From NCBI GenBank assembly GCA_020633235.1, contig JACKEA010000001.1, positions 62,001 to 126,000 on the forward strand: a stretch of DNA of 64,000 nt. The letters run 5' to 3'. A program made the translations under genes and the position numbers. A model generated the notes under the pieces. That model worked only from the letters and a program-made list of their open reading frames with translations. It did no database searches and had not been told where the DNA came from. The DNA comes from Polyangiaceae bacterium. Its GTDB lineage: Bacteria; Myxococcota_A; Polyangia; Polyangiales; Polyangiaceae. This document shows, one piece after another, positions 7,967 to 15,761 of this stretch. Each line of letters opens with the position of its first letter. Position 1 is the first letter of the stretch.

Positions 7967-8392
7967 CTGAATCGCTTGCACTTGGAGCTGGGAGACATCA
8001 CCAAGCTCGAAGTCCACGCCGCCACCGGGCAAGAGCGCCTCGTTCGCAGCGTTCACGATGGCATCGGACGGAGCCATTCACGACGCCGCAATGTCTTGTG
8101 ATCCGCGAGCTGCGCCCCGGCGTCAGATGTGCGACCGGTCAGGCCTGCGCTACACCGGGGTTTGCGCTTCCGGCGCGCTGGGTGATCCACACCGTGGCAC
8201 CGGTTTGGCGCGCCAGCGCTCGGCTGCGGCGCATTTCGCCATCCACTGCGACGCGCGGCGCGAATCGCGGTCGAAGAATCCGTGAGCGCGCTGATGCTCA
8301 GACCCGAGCTGCGCGTCCATTGGGTCGCATTCGAGCACGACGTGCACGCTGCATTCGCGCAAGCCCTCCGTGAGCGCGGCGCGGAAACCTAG
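7967..8392 (+). pseudogene. Decayed macro-domain (ADP-ribose-binding) gene
   Basis: No single frame is open, but pieces of one domain appear in the right order in different frames. Frame 2 gives LHLELGDITKLEV (macro beta1-alpha1). Frame 3 then gives SDGAIHDAA (family: VDGAIHRAAG). Frame 1 gives CATGQACATPGFALPARWVI followed by HTVAPVW (family: C.TGEAKIT.GY.LPA.YVIHTVGPVW). Frame 2 resumes with VEESVSALMLRPELRVHWVA and FEHDVHAAFAQALRERG, ending at TAG 8390-8392. At least three frameshifts and probably small deletions (the Asn-rich NAANS segment is missing) have inactivated it. Bases 7835-7966 upstream hold nothing I recognise. Confidence 0.75.
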
Positions 8393-8471
8393 CGGCCTCC
8401 GCAGCACAAGATGGGCGCTTGACCGCACGTGGTAGTCTGTGTGGCGCGTGCCCGCGGATACATCGGAGACG

Positions 8472-8744
8472 ATGAGCTTGGGCCAGCTGCTGCTGGTCTA
8501 CTCGCTCTTTCCTGTGTTGATCGTTACGTACTACGGAATCCAGCGCGCACGGCGAGCCGATGCCGGCTGGCTTTCGTGGTTGCCCATAGCGCTCTACCTC
8601 GGGACAGTGACTTCGGTCGTCTGGAGTCACCTTGGCATGCCTCACGCCCTCGCGATGGGCATGGTCTACGTGTTCGGCGTCAGCAGCGCGTTGTCCGGGA
8701 TCTGGTTGTTCTTCAAGTTCAGGTCAAAGGACGAGAGCTCGTAG
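8472..8744 (+). CDS. Small three-helix membrane protein
   Basis: 90 residues from the ATG at 8472. Three hydrophobic spans are visible: LGQLLLVYSLFPVLIVTYY, WLPIALYLGTVTSVVW and MGMVYVFGVSSALSGIWLFF. The loops are short and the tail is charged (KFRSKDESS). No family recognised. Its 3' end overlaps the convergent oxidoreductase gene by 26 bases. A GTG further upstream (8439) is possible but adds a non-hydrophobic leader. Confidence 0.55.
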   Translation: MSLGQLLLVYSLFPVLIVTYYGIQRARRADAGWLSWLPIALYLGTVTSVVWSHLGMPHALAMGMVYVFGVSSALSGIWLFFKFRSKDESS

Positions 8745-9609
8745 AGTCGGAGTCCTGGCACAGCCCGCTGAAGAAGTCCGCCAGGTGACGCTTCCCGACC
8801 TGTGGTGCGATGGCATCCCCGCTCAGCACGGCGAACATGGACAGGAACGTGGCGGCGTTCTGGTTGAACGGTTTCGCCATGGCGGCCCCTGCTTTCAGCA
8901 CCCACGCGGGAAGCGATCCGAAACGCGGAGGCTTGCCGAGCTTTTCGAACGCGAGCTCACCGACGCCTCGCATGGAAAAGACGTCCGGGCCGCCAATCGG
9001 GCGCGCGACGTCGGCGTCCGAGCTCCGAGTCAGCTCGTCGACGACGACCTCCGCGATGTCCGCGCCGTGGATCGGATTGAAGCGACCCGCGCCGCTGCCC
9101 ACCAGCCACACCCGGCCGCGCTTCGCCATGTCGAACATCTCGCGCATGTCGTTGAAGAAGCCGTTGGGCCGCACCACCGTGGCTCGCATCTTCGAGGCGC
9201 GAAGCGCGTCCACCACGCGCTCGCGCGCTTCCGCCACGGCGAGCTGGCTCCGGAGCTCGTCTCCGCGAAACAGCGAGGCGAACGCGAAGTCGCGCACCCC
9301 CGCGCGCTCCGCCAGCTCCACCAAGTTCAGGTTCGCCTGGCAGTCCACGTCCCAGATCGTCGGCTTGCGCGAGAAGCTCCGCAGGCCAATCGACGAGAAC
9401 ACCACGTCGATGCCGTCCATGGCTCCGGAAAGCGTGCTCGGCTTCGTGGCTTCTCCCACGAACACGTCGTCGCACGCGTCCCGCACTGCGAGCCGAGCTT
9501 CGTCTCGCGCCAAAGCGCGCACCCAGTACCCCGCTTCGTGCAGCACCTTGACCACCTCGCCGCCGAGGTAGCCGGTAGCTCCCGCGATCAGTGCTCTCCG
9601 ACGCTCCAT
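8719..9609 (-). CDS. Atypical NAD(P)-binding SDR / NmrA-like oxidoreductase
   Basis: 296 residues from the ATG at 9609. GATGYLGGEVVKVL near the N-terminus is the GxxGxxG loop of extended or atypical SDRs. DGIDVVFSSIG follows beta4, and TVVRPNGFFNDM is the post-catalytic strand; the canonical YxxxK is absent, as in atypical SDRs of the NmrA/HSCARG/SDR_a5 type. Predicted to be a quinone or flavonoid-type reductase or a redox-sensing protein. Monocistronic; divergent neighbours. Confidence 0.75.
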   Translation of the reverse strand: MERRRALIAGATGYLGGEVVKVLHEAGYWVRALARDEARLAVRDACDDVFVGEATKPSTLSGAMDGIDVVFSSIGLRSFSRKPTIWDVDCQANLNLVELAERAGVRDFAFASLFRGDELRSQLAVAEARERVVDALRASKMRATVVRPNGFFNDMREMFDMAKRGRVWLVGSGAGRFNPIHGADIAEVVVDELTRSSDADVARPIGGPDVFSMRGVGELAFEKLGKPPRFGSLPAWVLKAGAAMAKPFNQNAATFLSMFAVLSGDAIAPQVGKRHLADFFSGLCQDSDSTSSRPLT

Positions 9610-9660
9610 GCCGTCCCTCGTGGCGCGACGGGTATCGCGCCGCACCAACATACACCCGAG

Positions 9661-10341
9661 TCAGTCCATGGGAGCGACGGCCACATAGCGGATCGCGGAA
9701 GGGCCATCCCCCGACTGCTTTTTGCTCATCTTGAGCGTGACTTTGTGGCCTTCCTTCCACTCCCAGCTGGCTTCCATGCTGGCCTTGCCGTCGTCCATGC
9801 AGGTGACGAAGCCGTCGTTCTGACACTCCGCGGGGACGTTCGTGGCTTCGGAGCTCGGTGGGCCGAACTTCTCTTCCAAGGTTTGCCGCATCTTCTGGAA
9901 GCGCTCGGACCATGCGGCGTAGCCCTTGCCGTCCACCACCACGACCATGCCCACGCCGCACAGCCGGAACTTGCAGAAGTTCAGCACCGCCTCGCCGTCG
10001 AAGGCGGCGCCTTCCAGTGCCTCGCTGCAAGAGTAGGTGGGCGCGTGCTTGTGCCAGGTCTTGCCGTGTCCGGTGCATTCCCCCATCACCGCACGGTGCT
10101 CTTCGCCAAAGGTGAAACCGAGAGCGTCCGTCGGCGCGGGGGAAGTCGGTCCCGTCGGCTTGGGCGGTGGCTCCGGCTTCGGCTTCTCCGGATCCTTCTC
10201 TTCCGGCTCCTGCTCCACTTCCTTGTCGGCGGTGGCGGTGGGCATGGGCGCCTGTGGCGTCATCACCGGCTCACGCCGTTGGCGCGGCCGGCAGGCGGGA
10301 AGCAGGGCCAAGATTGCGATGCCGGTCCACAGAGTCTTCAT
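9661..10341 (-). CDS. Lipoprotein with Pro/Glu/Lys-rich linker
   Basis: 226 residues from the ATG at 10341. Signal with lipobox LLPAC, then an acidic and Pro-rich linker (about residues 25-70), then a globular domain with five Cys residues. That domain includes two aligned motifs, FKFRLCGVGMVVVVDGKGY in the KFRLCG strand and FVTCMDDGKASMEASWEW, resembling a SmpA/OmlA-type alpha-beta sandwich (LEEKFGPPSSE). No function assigned. TATACT lies ten bases before the ATG and may be its -10 element. Its neighbour 10399 is divergent, 57 bases away. Confidence 0.6.
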   Translation of the reverse strand: MKTLWTGIAILALLPACRPRQRREPVMTPQAPMPTATADKEVEQEPEEKDPEKPKPEPPPKPTGPTSPAPTDALGFTFGEEHRAVMGECTGHGKTWHKHAPTYSCSEALEGAAFDGEAVLNFCKFRLCGVGMVVVVDGKGYAAWSERFQKMRQTLEEKFGPPSSEATNVPAECQNDGFVTCMDDGKASMEASWEWKEGHKVTLKMSKKQSGDGPSAIRYVAVAPMD

Positions 10342-10386
10342 GACGTCGCCGAGTATAGGGCAATTGTTTCCCGCGCTGGCGCTGGC

Positions 10387-10392
10387 TAACGT
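10387..10392 (+). promoter_or_regulatory. Candidate -10 hexamer for a leaderless transcript
   Basis: TAACGT ends six bases before the ATG at 10399 of the methyltransferase-like gene. Confidence 0.3.
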
Positions 10393-10398
10393 TCGCGC

Positions 10399-11202
10399 AT
10401 GCCTGCTGCGGAGAGCCTCGTCGCTTTGCTCGCTTCGGAGCTCCGCGCGGAGCCTTCCGGGGAGCAATTGAGTCTTGCTGTTGCGCGGCATTTGCAGCGG
10501 CAAAATCAGTTCGTGGACCTCTCACCGGAGCGATTGGCAGAGCTCCGCGAGCTGTGCGAGCAGGCGGTGGCACACCTGTTCGACGTCATGGAAGGTGACT
10601 CGCAGGAGGAGGCCGTGAGCGAGGCCGTGCACCTGCTTTCCCAGGAGATCCAGGATTGGTTTGCCCGGCGCGAGCCCGGCGCGAACGTCCCCTCCACGCG
10701 GCAGCAGGTCGTGTGCAGCGAATACTCCGCGACCTTGCAGCTCTCGGTGCTCGGTCTCGACGCGGAAACCCTCCGCGAGCCCGTGCTCGACCTCGGCTGC
10801 GGCGAGCACGCGGAGCTGGTGGTGGCGCTCCGGCAGCGCGGCATCGAAGCGTTCGGCATCGATCGCGTGGCGCGGCCGGCGCCCTTCGTGCTGCTCGGCG
10901 ACTGGTTCTCGCGGCGCCTGGATCCGGAGACCTGGGGCACCGTGATCTCGCACATGGCGTTCTCGAACCACTTCGTGCACCAAGATCGCCGCGGCGGTCC
11001 GGAGGCCGCGCTGTATGCCCAGAAGTACATGGAGATCCTCCGGAGCTTGCTCCCCGGCGGCACCTTCGCGTACGCGCCGGACCTGCCCTTCATCGAAGAG
11101 CACTTGCCCGAAGACGAGTACGCGGTGGAGCGCGTCAGCGTGCGCAGCGAAGACGGCGAGCTCTTGCCCTACGCGGCAACGCGCGTGACGAGAGGGGAGT
11201 GA
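10399..11202 (+). CDS. SAM-dependent methyltransferase-like protein
   Basis: 267 residues. Residues about 1-100 are helical and acidic with no clear family. Around residue 132 VLDLGCGEHAELVVALRQRG followed by EAFGID matches motif I and the acidic end of beta2 in class I SAM methyltransferases. TWGTVISHMAFSNHFVHQD takes the motif IV position and SLLPGGTFAYAPDLPF is the usual post-motif strand. Substrate unknown. Start supported by TAACGT six bases before the ATG and no Shine-Dalgarno, which suggests a leaderless message. Confidence 0.7.
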   Translation: MPAAESLVALLASELRAEPSGEQLSLAVARHLQRQNQFVDLSPERLAELRELCEQAVAHLFDVMEGDSQEEAVSEAVHLLSQEIQDWFARREPGANVPSTRQQVVCSEYSATLQLSVLGLDAETLREPVLDLGCGEHAELVVALRQRGIEAFGIDRVARPAPFVLLGDWFSRRLDPETWGTVISHMAFSNHFVHQDRRGGPEAALYAQKYMEILRSLLPGGTFAYAPDLPFIEEHLPEDEYAVERVSVRSEDGELLPYAATRVTRGE

Positions 11203-11231
11203 AGCGGATTGGCCGAGGTGATGGAGCGGGC

Positions 11232-11237
11232 TATGCT
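11232..11237 (+). promoter_or_regulatory. Candidate -10 hexamer for a leaderless transcript
   Basis: TATGCT ends seven bases before the ATG at 11245; it helps choose among four in-frame starts. Confidence 0.3.
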
Positions 11238-11244
11238 TGGTGCG

Positions 11245-11463
11245 ATGTGCAGCGAAGCCCAACGTCTCGAAGAGGCACTCGAGCTGGCCGAGCTTGCGGT
11301 GGAGATGGTGGAGCAGCAACTTCGCCGTCGGTTTCCGAACGCCACAGATGCCGAGATCGAAGCAAGGCTCGGCGAGTGGCTGATGGATCGCCCGGGCGCG
11401 CCGCAGGGCGATGCAGTCGGACGCGTGGTGACGATCCCGCGGTGCGATGAGCCGGCTTCGTGA
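11245..11463 (+). CDS. Small conserved-looking helical protein
   Basis: 72 residues from the ATG at 11245; earlier in-frame starts at 11209 (TTG), 11221 and 11233 are possible. The sequence EALELAELAVEMVEQQLRRR ... EAR LGEWLMDRPGAPQGDAVGR has the pattern of small proteins found beside nucleotidyltransferases in actinobacteria and myxobacteria, though no partner gene is present here. TATGCT lies seven bases before 11245, which favours this start as leaderless. Function unknown. Confidence 0.55.
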   Translation: MCSEAQRLEEALELAELAVEMVEQQLRRRFPNATDAEIEARLGEWLMDRPGAPQGDAVGRVVTIPRCDEPAS

Positions 11464-11516
11464 TGGAGCTGATTTCGGAGCTGGAGCGAGCGCAGCGAGA
11501 GCTTGGCCCGGATTGA

Positions 11517-12317
11517 TCAGGTCAGCTCGCTCTTGAGGCTTCGCGTCATGCTGCGTTGATACATGCCGGGGGCGATGCGCGAGAGCCACACCGCGACCTT
11601 GCCCACGGGGGAGAGCACGACCAGCTTCTTGCGGGCGAGAGTGGCGTCGTGGATGGCGTCGGCCACGCTCTCCGGCGTGGCCTCTTTGCCGACCTTGGAG
11701 CGGGGGCGCGCCACTCGCTCTCCGTGGGCGCCGAGGGCGCGGCCCTCGAAGGGTGTGGTGGTGAACGATGGGCACACCATCAAGACACCGACGCCATCAT
11801 CGGCGAGCTCCGCCCGCAGGCTCTCGAACAAGCCGTGGAGCGCGTGCTTGCTGGCGGAGTAGCCGCTGCGGCCGAAGAGCGGAACCAAGCCGGCGACGCT
11901 GGAGATCACCACGATCATGCCGCGCCGCTCGACGAGGGAAGGCAGCGCGGCCTTCGTCACGTGGATGGATCCGAAGTAGTTCACCTCCATCACGCGGCGA
12001 AACACGTTCGCTTCGGTGTCCTTGAAGCTGCTCCGGTGCACGAGGCCGGCGTTGTTCACCAGCACGTCCACGCCGCCGAAGCGCTCCGTCACTTCTTTGA
12101 GGGCGGCGCGGGTGGCGCTCTCGTCGGTAATGTCGACCTTCAGCGTCATCAGGCGATCGGAAGCAGTGCCCTCGGCCAGCTCGGCGAGGGAAGCTTCGTC
12201 GAGATCCAGCGCGGCGACACGAGCGCCGCTCTTCAGGAAGCGGGCGGCGAGGGCGCGTCCGATGCCCCCGGCGCCCCCCGTGATCACCACCACGCGGTCG
12301 CGGAACGCCTCAGGCAT
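11517..12317 (-). CDS. Classical short-chain dehydrogenase/reductase
   Basis: 266 residues from the ATG at 12317. The full classical SDR set is present: VITGGAGGIGRAL (cofactor loop, near residue 12), LVNNAGLVH, SSVAGL with the catalytic Ser, and YSASKHAL (YxxxK). The C-terminal SPVGKVAVWLSRIAPGMYQR segment is typical of SDRs acting on lipophilic substrates near membranes. Last gene of a three-gene operon: its start overlaps the end of the epimerase gene by eight bases. A reductase acting on the product of the upstream TPP enzyme is the inferred role. Confidence 0.85.
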   Translation of the reverse strand: MPEAFRDRVVVITGGAGGIGRALAARFLKSGARVAALDLDEASLAELAEGTASDRLMTLKVDITDESATRAALKEVTERFGGVDVLVNNAGLVHRSSFKDTEANVFRRVMEVNYFGSIHVTKAALPSLVERRGMIVVISSVAGLVPLFGRSGYSASKHALHGLFESLRAELADDGVGVLMVCPSFTTTPFEGRALGAHGERVARPRSKVGKEATPESVADAIHDATLARKKLVVLSPVGKVAVWLSRIAPGMYQRSMTRSLKSELT

Positions 12318-13263
12318 GGCCGTCCTTGCTCGCGAGGTAGCGCTCGAAGGCCTGGCGGCTGGTCCACTTGGGAGTGTACCCGAACTGCTCCTTGAGGCGC
12401 CGGTTGGACAGCACCGGGCGATAGCGCAGGAAGCGCACTTGCTCGGGGCCATACTGCGTCTTGCCCAGGCGCTGCAGCACGCCGAGCGCAGCCCCGAGGA
12501 GCCCCGCCGGCACGGAGAGATAGGGCTTGCCCATCACGCGCGCGATCTCCCGCGGCGTCAGCGCGCCGTCTCCGGCGAGGTTGTAGGTGCCGGTCGCGTC
12601 GCTGAACACGCCGCGCACCAGGCACTCGACCACGTCCTCGTCCCAGATGAACACGAAGGGCGAGTCCGAGCCGCGCACGCCGATCATGGCGGGCTTCTCG
12701 AACAAGTCCGTGACGGGGCTCTTCACGCTGGGTCCGATCACGGTGCCCGGGCGGAACACCAACTGGGCGAGCTCCGGGTGCTCGCGGCGGTGGCTCGCGA
12801 GCATCTCTTCGATCAGTCTTTTGTGGTGGGAGTAGGGGAACTCGGCGTTCCCCCGGACCGGATCGTCCTCCGTGAGCCAGCTCTTGTTGTCCGCGTGGTA
12901 GCCGTAGGCGGCCCCGCTGCTGGTGACGATCAGCTTCTTGACGCCGTGGGCCACGCACGCCTCGAGCACGTTGCGCGTTCCCTCCACGTCCACCTGATAG
13001 GCAAACTCCGGTCCCTTTCCCGGCGGCGGCCGCAAGATGCTGGCGAGGTGCACCACGTGGGTGATGCCACGATCGCGAATCACGTCGGCGAGCGCGGGAT
13101 CGCACACGCTCATGCTCACGTACGTCACGCCGTCGATCCGCTCCTTGGGCTCGGCCACGTCGAGGGCCACCAAGGCACTCAGCTCGCGGCGAGCCAAGGC
13201 CTCCACGGTGAGCCGCCCGACGTAGCCGGCGGAGCCGGTGACCAGGACGCCGGGAGGGCTCAT
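12310..13263 (-). CDS. NAD-dependent epimerase/dehydratase (extended SDR)
   Basis: 317 residues from the ATG at 13263, whose ATGA overlaps the stop of the TPP-enzyme gene. VLVTGSAGYVGRLTVEAL is the extended-SDR cofactor loop, VVHLASI follows, SSGAAYGYH holds the catalytic Ser, and YSHHKRLIEEM is YxxxK. The substrate end (RYRPVLSNRRLKEQFGYTP) is like 3-beta-HSD/OleD-type and nucleotide-sugar epimerases. Middle gene of the TetR-controlled operon. Sugar epimerisation is possible, but the context favours reduction or dehydration of a keto compound made by the TPP enzyme. Confidence 0.8.
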   Translation of the reverse strand: MSPPGVLVTGSAGYVGRLTVEALARRELSALVALDVAEPKERIDGVTYVSMSVCDPALADVIRDRGITHVVHLASILRPPPGKGPEFAYQVDVEGTRNVLEACVAHGVKKLIVTSSGAAYGYHADNKSWLTEDDPVRGNAEFPYSHHKRLIEEMLASHRREHPELAQLVFRPGTVIGPSVKSPVTDLFEKPAMIGVRGSDSPFVFIWDEDVVECLVRGVFSDATGTYNLAGDGALTPREIARVMGKPYLSVPAGLLGAALGVLQRLGKTQYGPEQVRFLRYRPVLSNRRLKEQFGYTPKWTSRQAFERYLASKDGHA

Positions 13264-15002
13264 CCGGCGGGCTCCTGGTGCATGTCCTTGAAGGCCTGAA
13301 GCCCGGGCGCCCACAGGTGCAGCATGGGATCCACGTCCACGTGGACCACGGCGGCCTTCTTGGCCGCAAACGCGCGGGCCAGCGCGGCTTCCAGCTCTCC
13401 CGGCGCTGCGACGCGTTCGCCGTGGGCGCCCATGCTACGGGCCAGGTCGTCGAAGCGGACCTCGTGGAAGTCCGTGTTGATGGTGCCCTGGTCCTCCACG
13501 CCGATCACCTCGCGGGCGGTGCCCAGCGCGAACTGCTGCGTGAGCTTGACCATGCCCCACTGCTTGTCGCACAGCACCACGAACACGACGGGCAGCTCGT
13601 GGCGCACCGCGGTCTCCAGCTCCTGGCAGTGGAAGCCCATGGCGCCGTCGCCCAAGATGCACACGACGCGCCTTTCCGGGTGCGCCACCTGCGCGCCGAG
13701 AGCTTGCCCTACGCCGGCGCCCAGCATGCCCAGCTTGAAGGTGCCGAGCAGCGTGTTCGGCGTGCGCACGTCACTGAAGAACTGCGTCCACACCACGGTG
13801 TTGCCGCCGTCCGCCACGATCACGGTGTCGTCCGGCACCATGCGCCGCACGGTGGCCGGCACGTGGGCCGGGTGCATCGGGGTTGCGTCGTTCTGGAGCG
13901 CCACGTCGAGCTCGCCGCGGGTCTTCTTCTTGGTCTCGGAGATGGAATCGAGCCACGCCTTGCGACCGCTGGTCTTGGCCGGCGTCTTCGCGAGCTCCGC
14001 CGCGAGCGCCTCGAGGAAGGCCTTGGCGTCCGCCTGTACCGCGAGCTCCGTGGGGCGGTTCAGGCCCAGGATTTCTTCGTCCAGATCCACCTGGATGAAG
14101 CGTTGCTCGCCGACGCGACCCCAGTAGGGCGGCTTGCCCCACCAGTCCGTCTCGCCCAGGCGCGAACCGATCACGAGCACCACGTCCGCGCTGGTGCGGG
14201 CTTGGTTTTGCGCCTCCATGGCGCTCACGGGCAGGCTCAACGCGTGCTGCTCCGGCAGCGCGCCGCGGCCGCCCCAGCTGGTGCTCACGGGCGCCTGCAG
14301 TGCTTCGGCAACCTGCTTCAGGGCTTCGAAGGCCTGGGCGTGCACCACGCCGCTGCCGGCGTGGATCAACGGCCGCTCGGCGCCGCGCAGCAAATCTGCG
14401 ATCTGCTTCACGACCACACCGGGAGGCGCGATGGCGTCCGTGCGCCGGTACTCGTGGGGCTCGCGCAGCGCGAGGGGCTCGAGATCGTAGGCACCATTCA
14501 TGACGTTCTCGGGAACGTCCACGTGGACCACGCCCGGGCGGCCGCGGTGGGCGACGCGGAACGCACGGCGCATGACCTCCGGGATGCGCTCGAAGGTGGC
14601 AGCGCTGCCGCTCCACTTCGTCATGGGCCGGGTGACCGCCACCTGGTCGAAGTACTGGAACGTGCCGCCGCGGTCCGGATACGTGATCCCTTGGCGACGC
14701 GAGCTCGTGATCACGAGCACGCGGTTGCCCTCACCGTTCTCCACCGCGATGCCGGGCAAGATGTTGGCAACGCCGGGGCCGTTGCTGGCGATGCACACCC
14801 CGAGCTTGCCCGTGAGCCGCGCGTAGGCGCCGGCCATGTGCGCGGCGCTGGTCTCGTGCCGCGGCGACACCAGCTCGATGCCGTACTTCTTGAAGCTCGC
14901 GTACAGGCCCAGATACGTCCCGTCCACGATGCCGAAGACCTTCTCCACGCCTTCCTTGGCGAGCATCGCCGCTACGACCTCGCCGCCCAGTGCTCGTTGC
15001 AT
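13260..15002 (-). CDS. Thiamine-pyrophosphate enzyme, acetolactate-synthase-like
   Basis: 580 residues from the ATG at 15002. The N-terminal Pyr domain has RHETSAAHMAGAYAR with the catalytic Glu (E50). A central TPP_enzyme_M domain has HAGSGVVHA. The C-terminal PP domain has ILGDGAMGFHCQELETAVR, the GDG start of the TPP/Mg loop, with LCDKQWG where most relatives have NN. Predicted to decarboxylate a 2-keto acid or join and cleave acyloins (acetolactate synthase, 2-hydroxyacyl-CoA lyase or benzaldehyde-lyase-like); no small regulatory subunit gene is adjacent, so branched-chain amino-acid synthesis is unlikely. First gene of the operon; operator 15024-15037 lies just upstream. Confidence 0.8.
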   Translation of the reverse strand: MQRALGGEVVAAMLAKEGVEKVFGIVDGTYLGLYASFKKYGIELVSPRHETSAAHMAGAYARLTGKLGVCIASNGPGVANILPGIAVENGEGNRVLVITSSRRQGITYPDRGGTFQYFDQVAVTRPMTKWSGSAATFERIPEVMRRAFRVAHRGRPGVVHVDVPENVMNGAYDLEPLALREPHEYRRTDAIAPPGVVVKQIADLLRGAERPLIHAGSGVVHAQAFEALKQVAEALQAPVSTSWGGRGALPEQHALSLPVSAMEAQNQARTSADVVLVIGSRLGETDWWGKPPYWGRVGEQRFIQVDLDEEILGLNRPTELAVQADAKAFLEALAAELAKTPAKTSGRKAWLDSISETKKKTRGELDVALQNDATPMHPAHVPATVRRMVPDDTVIVADGGNTVVWTQFFSDVRTPNTLLGTFKLGMLGAGVGQALGAQVAHPERRVVCILGDGAMGFHCQELETAVRHELPVVFVVLCDKQWGMVKLTQQFALGTAREVIGVEDQGTINTDFHEVRFDDLARSMGAHGERVAAPGELEAALARAFAAKKAAVVHVDVDPMLHLWAPGLQAFKDMHQEPAG

Positions 15003-15023
15003 GACCCCTATTCCTTTCGGTGC

Positions 15024-15037
15024 TGACCGATCGGTCA
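15024..15037. promoter_or_regulatory. Perfect palindromic operator, TPP-enzyme side
   Basis: TGACCGATCGGTCA is a perfect 14-bp palindrome centred 28 bp before the TPP-enzyme start. On the minus strand it overlaps a TTGACC that could serve as the -35. The same 12-bp core occurs at 15110-15121 next to the TetR gene, so this is very likely a TetR-family operator controlling both divergent promoters. Confidence 0.8.
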
Positions 15038-15108
15038 AACAACTACGCCCCAATATTCTTGCTTGCAAGCAGTAATTTTGGCGCTCAAGGAATTCGTGGA
15101 CTTAGGCT

Positions 15109-15122
15109 TGACCGATCGGTCC
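15109..15122. promoter_or_regulatory. Second operator copy, TetR side
   Basis: TGACCGATCGGTCC carries the 12-bp core GACCGATCGGTC found in the first operator and ends 22 bp before the regulator start. TTGACC (15108-15113), 17 bases, then CAGGAT (15131-15136) would make a sigma-70-like promoter whose -35 lies in the operator, consistent with autorepression. Confidence 0.75.
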
Positions 15123-15144
15123 ACTCGGAGCAGGATGCTCCGAG

Positions 15145-15747
15145 ATGTCCCAAGAAGAGGGCGCTGCCGAGCGCATCCTGGACGCCGCCGACGAGCTGTT
15201 CTCGACCCGGGGTTTCGCGGCCGTGAGCATGCGGGACGTGGCGGACCAGGCCGGAGTCAAGAAGGCGAGCGTTTTCTACCACCACGGAAGCAAGTCCGTG
15301 CTCTTCGACAAAGTGCTCGAACGCTACTACGACGCCCACGTTCTCGCCTTGTCGCGGGCGGCGGACGGTGAGGGGAGCGTCGCCGAGCGGCTGCATCGCC
15401 TGATCGATGCTTATCTCGACTTCATCGAGGACCACCAGCGCTACGTGCGCTTGGTCCAGATGGAGATCGCGTCGGCATCGGAGAATTTGCCGCGGATCCG
15501 CCACGGCTTGGCGCTCATCTCGGATCGCGTCGCGGCGATCCTCGACGGCCTGGTTCCCGAGACGGGCCCCCTCGCCGCGCGACACTTCTTCGTGACGTTC
15601 TCCGGCATCGTCAACGCCTACCACCTGTACGCGCCGGCGCTGGCGCCCACCTGGGGCGAAGATCCCTTGGCGGCGGGGCCGCGGCGGGAGCGCCGCGAGC
15701 ACGTCCACTGGATCGCCGACGCCCTCCTGGAACGTCTACAGGCGTAG
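15145..15747 (+). CDS. TetR-family transcriptional regulator
   Basis: 200 residues. The N-terminal helix-turn-helix reads AERILDAADELFSTRGFA ... SMRDVADQAGVKKASVFYHH, the classic TetR_N form. The C-terminal domain is helical and ligand-binding (HRLIDAYLDFIEDHQRYVRL), with a large hydrophobic pocket likely for a lipophilic effector. It is divergent from the TPP-enzyme/epimerase/SDR operon, and one copy of a shared palindrome sits before each. Inferred: it represses both and is released by the operon's substrate or product. Confidence 0.9.
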   Translation: MSQEEGAAERILDAADELFSTRGFAAVSMRDVADQAGVKKASVFYHHGSKSVLFDKVLERYYDAHVLALSRAADGEGSVAERLHRLIDAYLDFIEDHQRYVRLVQMEIASASENLPRIRHGLALISDRVAAILDGLVPETGPLAARHFFVTFSGIVNAYHLYAPALAPTWGEDPLAAGPRRERREHVHWIADALLERLQA

Positions 15748-15761
15748 GGGAAAGCCCTACG
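15743..15761. terminator. Possible bidirectional terminator hairpin
   Basis: CGTAGGG and CCCTACG pair around a GAAAG loop in the ten bases between the convergent TetR and CBS-domain genes. No T-run follows, so intrinsic termination is uncertain; it may also be a stabilising 3' hairpin. Confidence 0.4.

Noticed and set aside
7885..8373. 162-codon plus-strand frame in the macro pseudogene region
   Set aside because: Only its middle resembles the macro domain; the rest is out of frame, so it is part of the pseudogene and not a gene.
13278..15026. A 582-codon plus-strand frame antisense to the TPP enzyme
   Set aside because: Composition (His/Arg/Gly) is that of a shadow, and the minus strand encodes all TPP motifs.
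15061..15070. GCTTGCAAGC palindrome between the two TetR operators
   Set aside because: Short, single-copy and not placed against a promoter element; could be chance.
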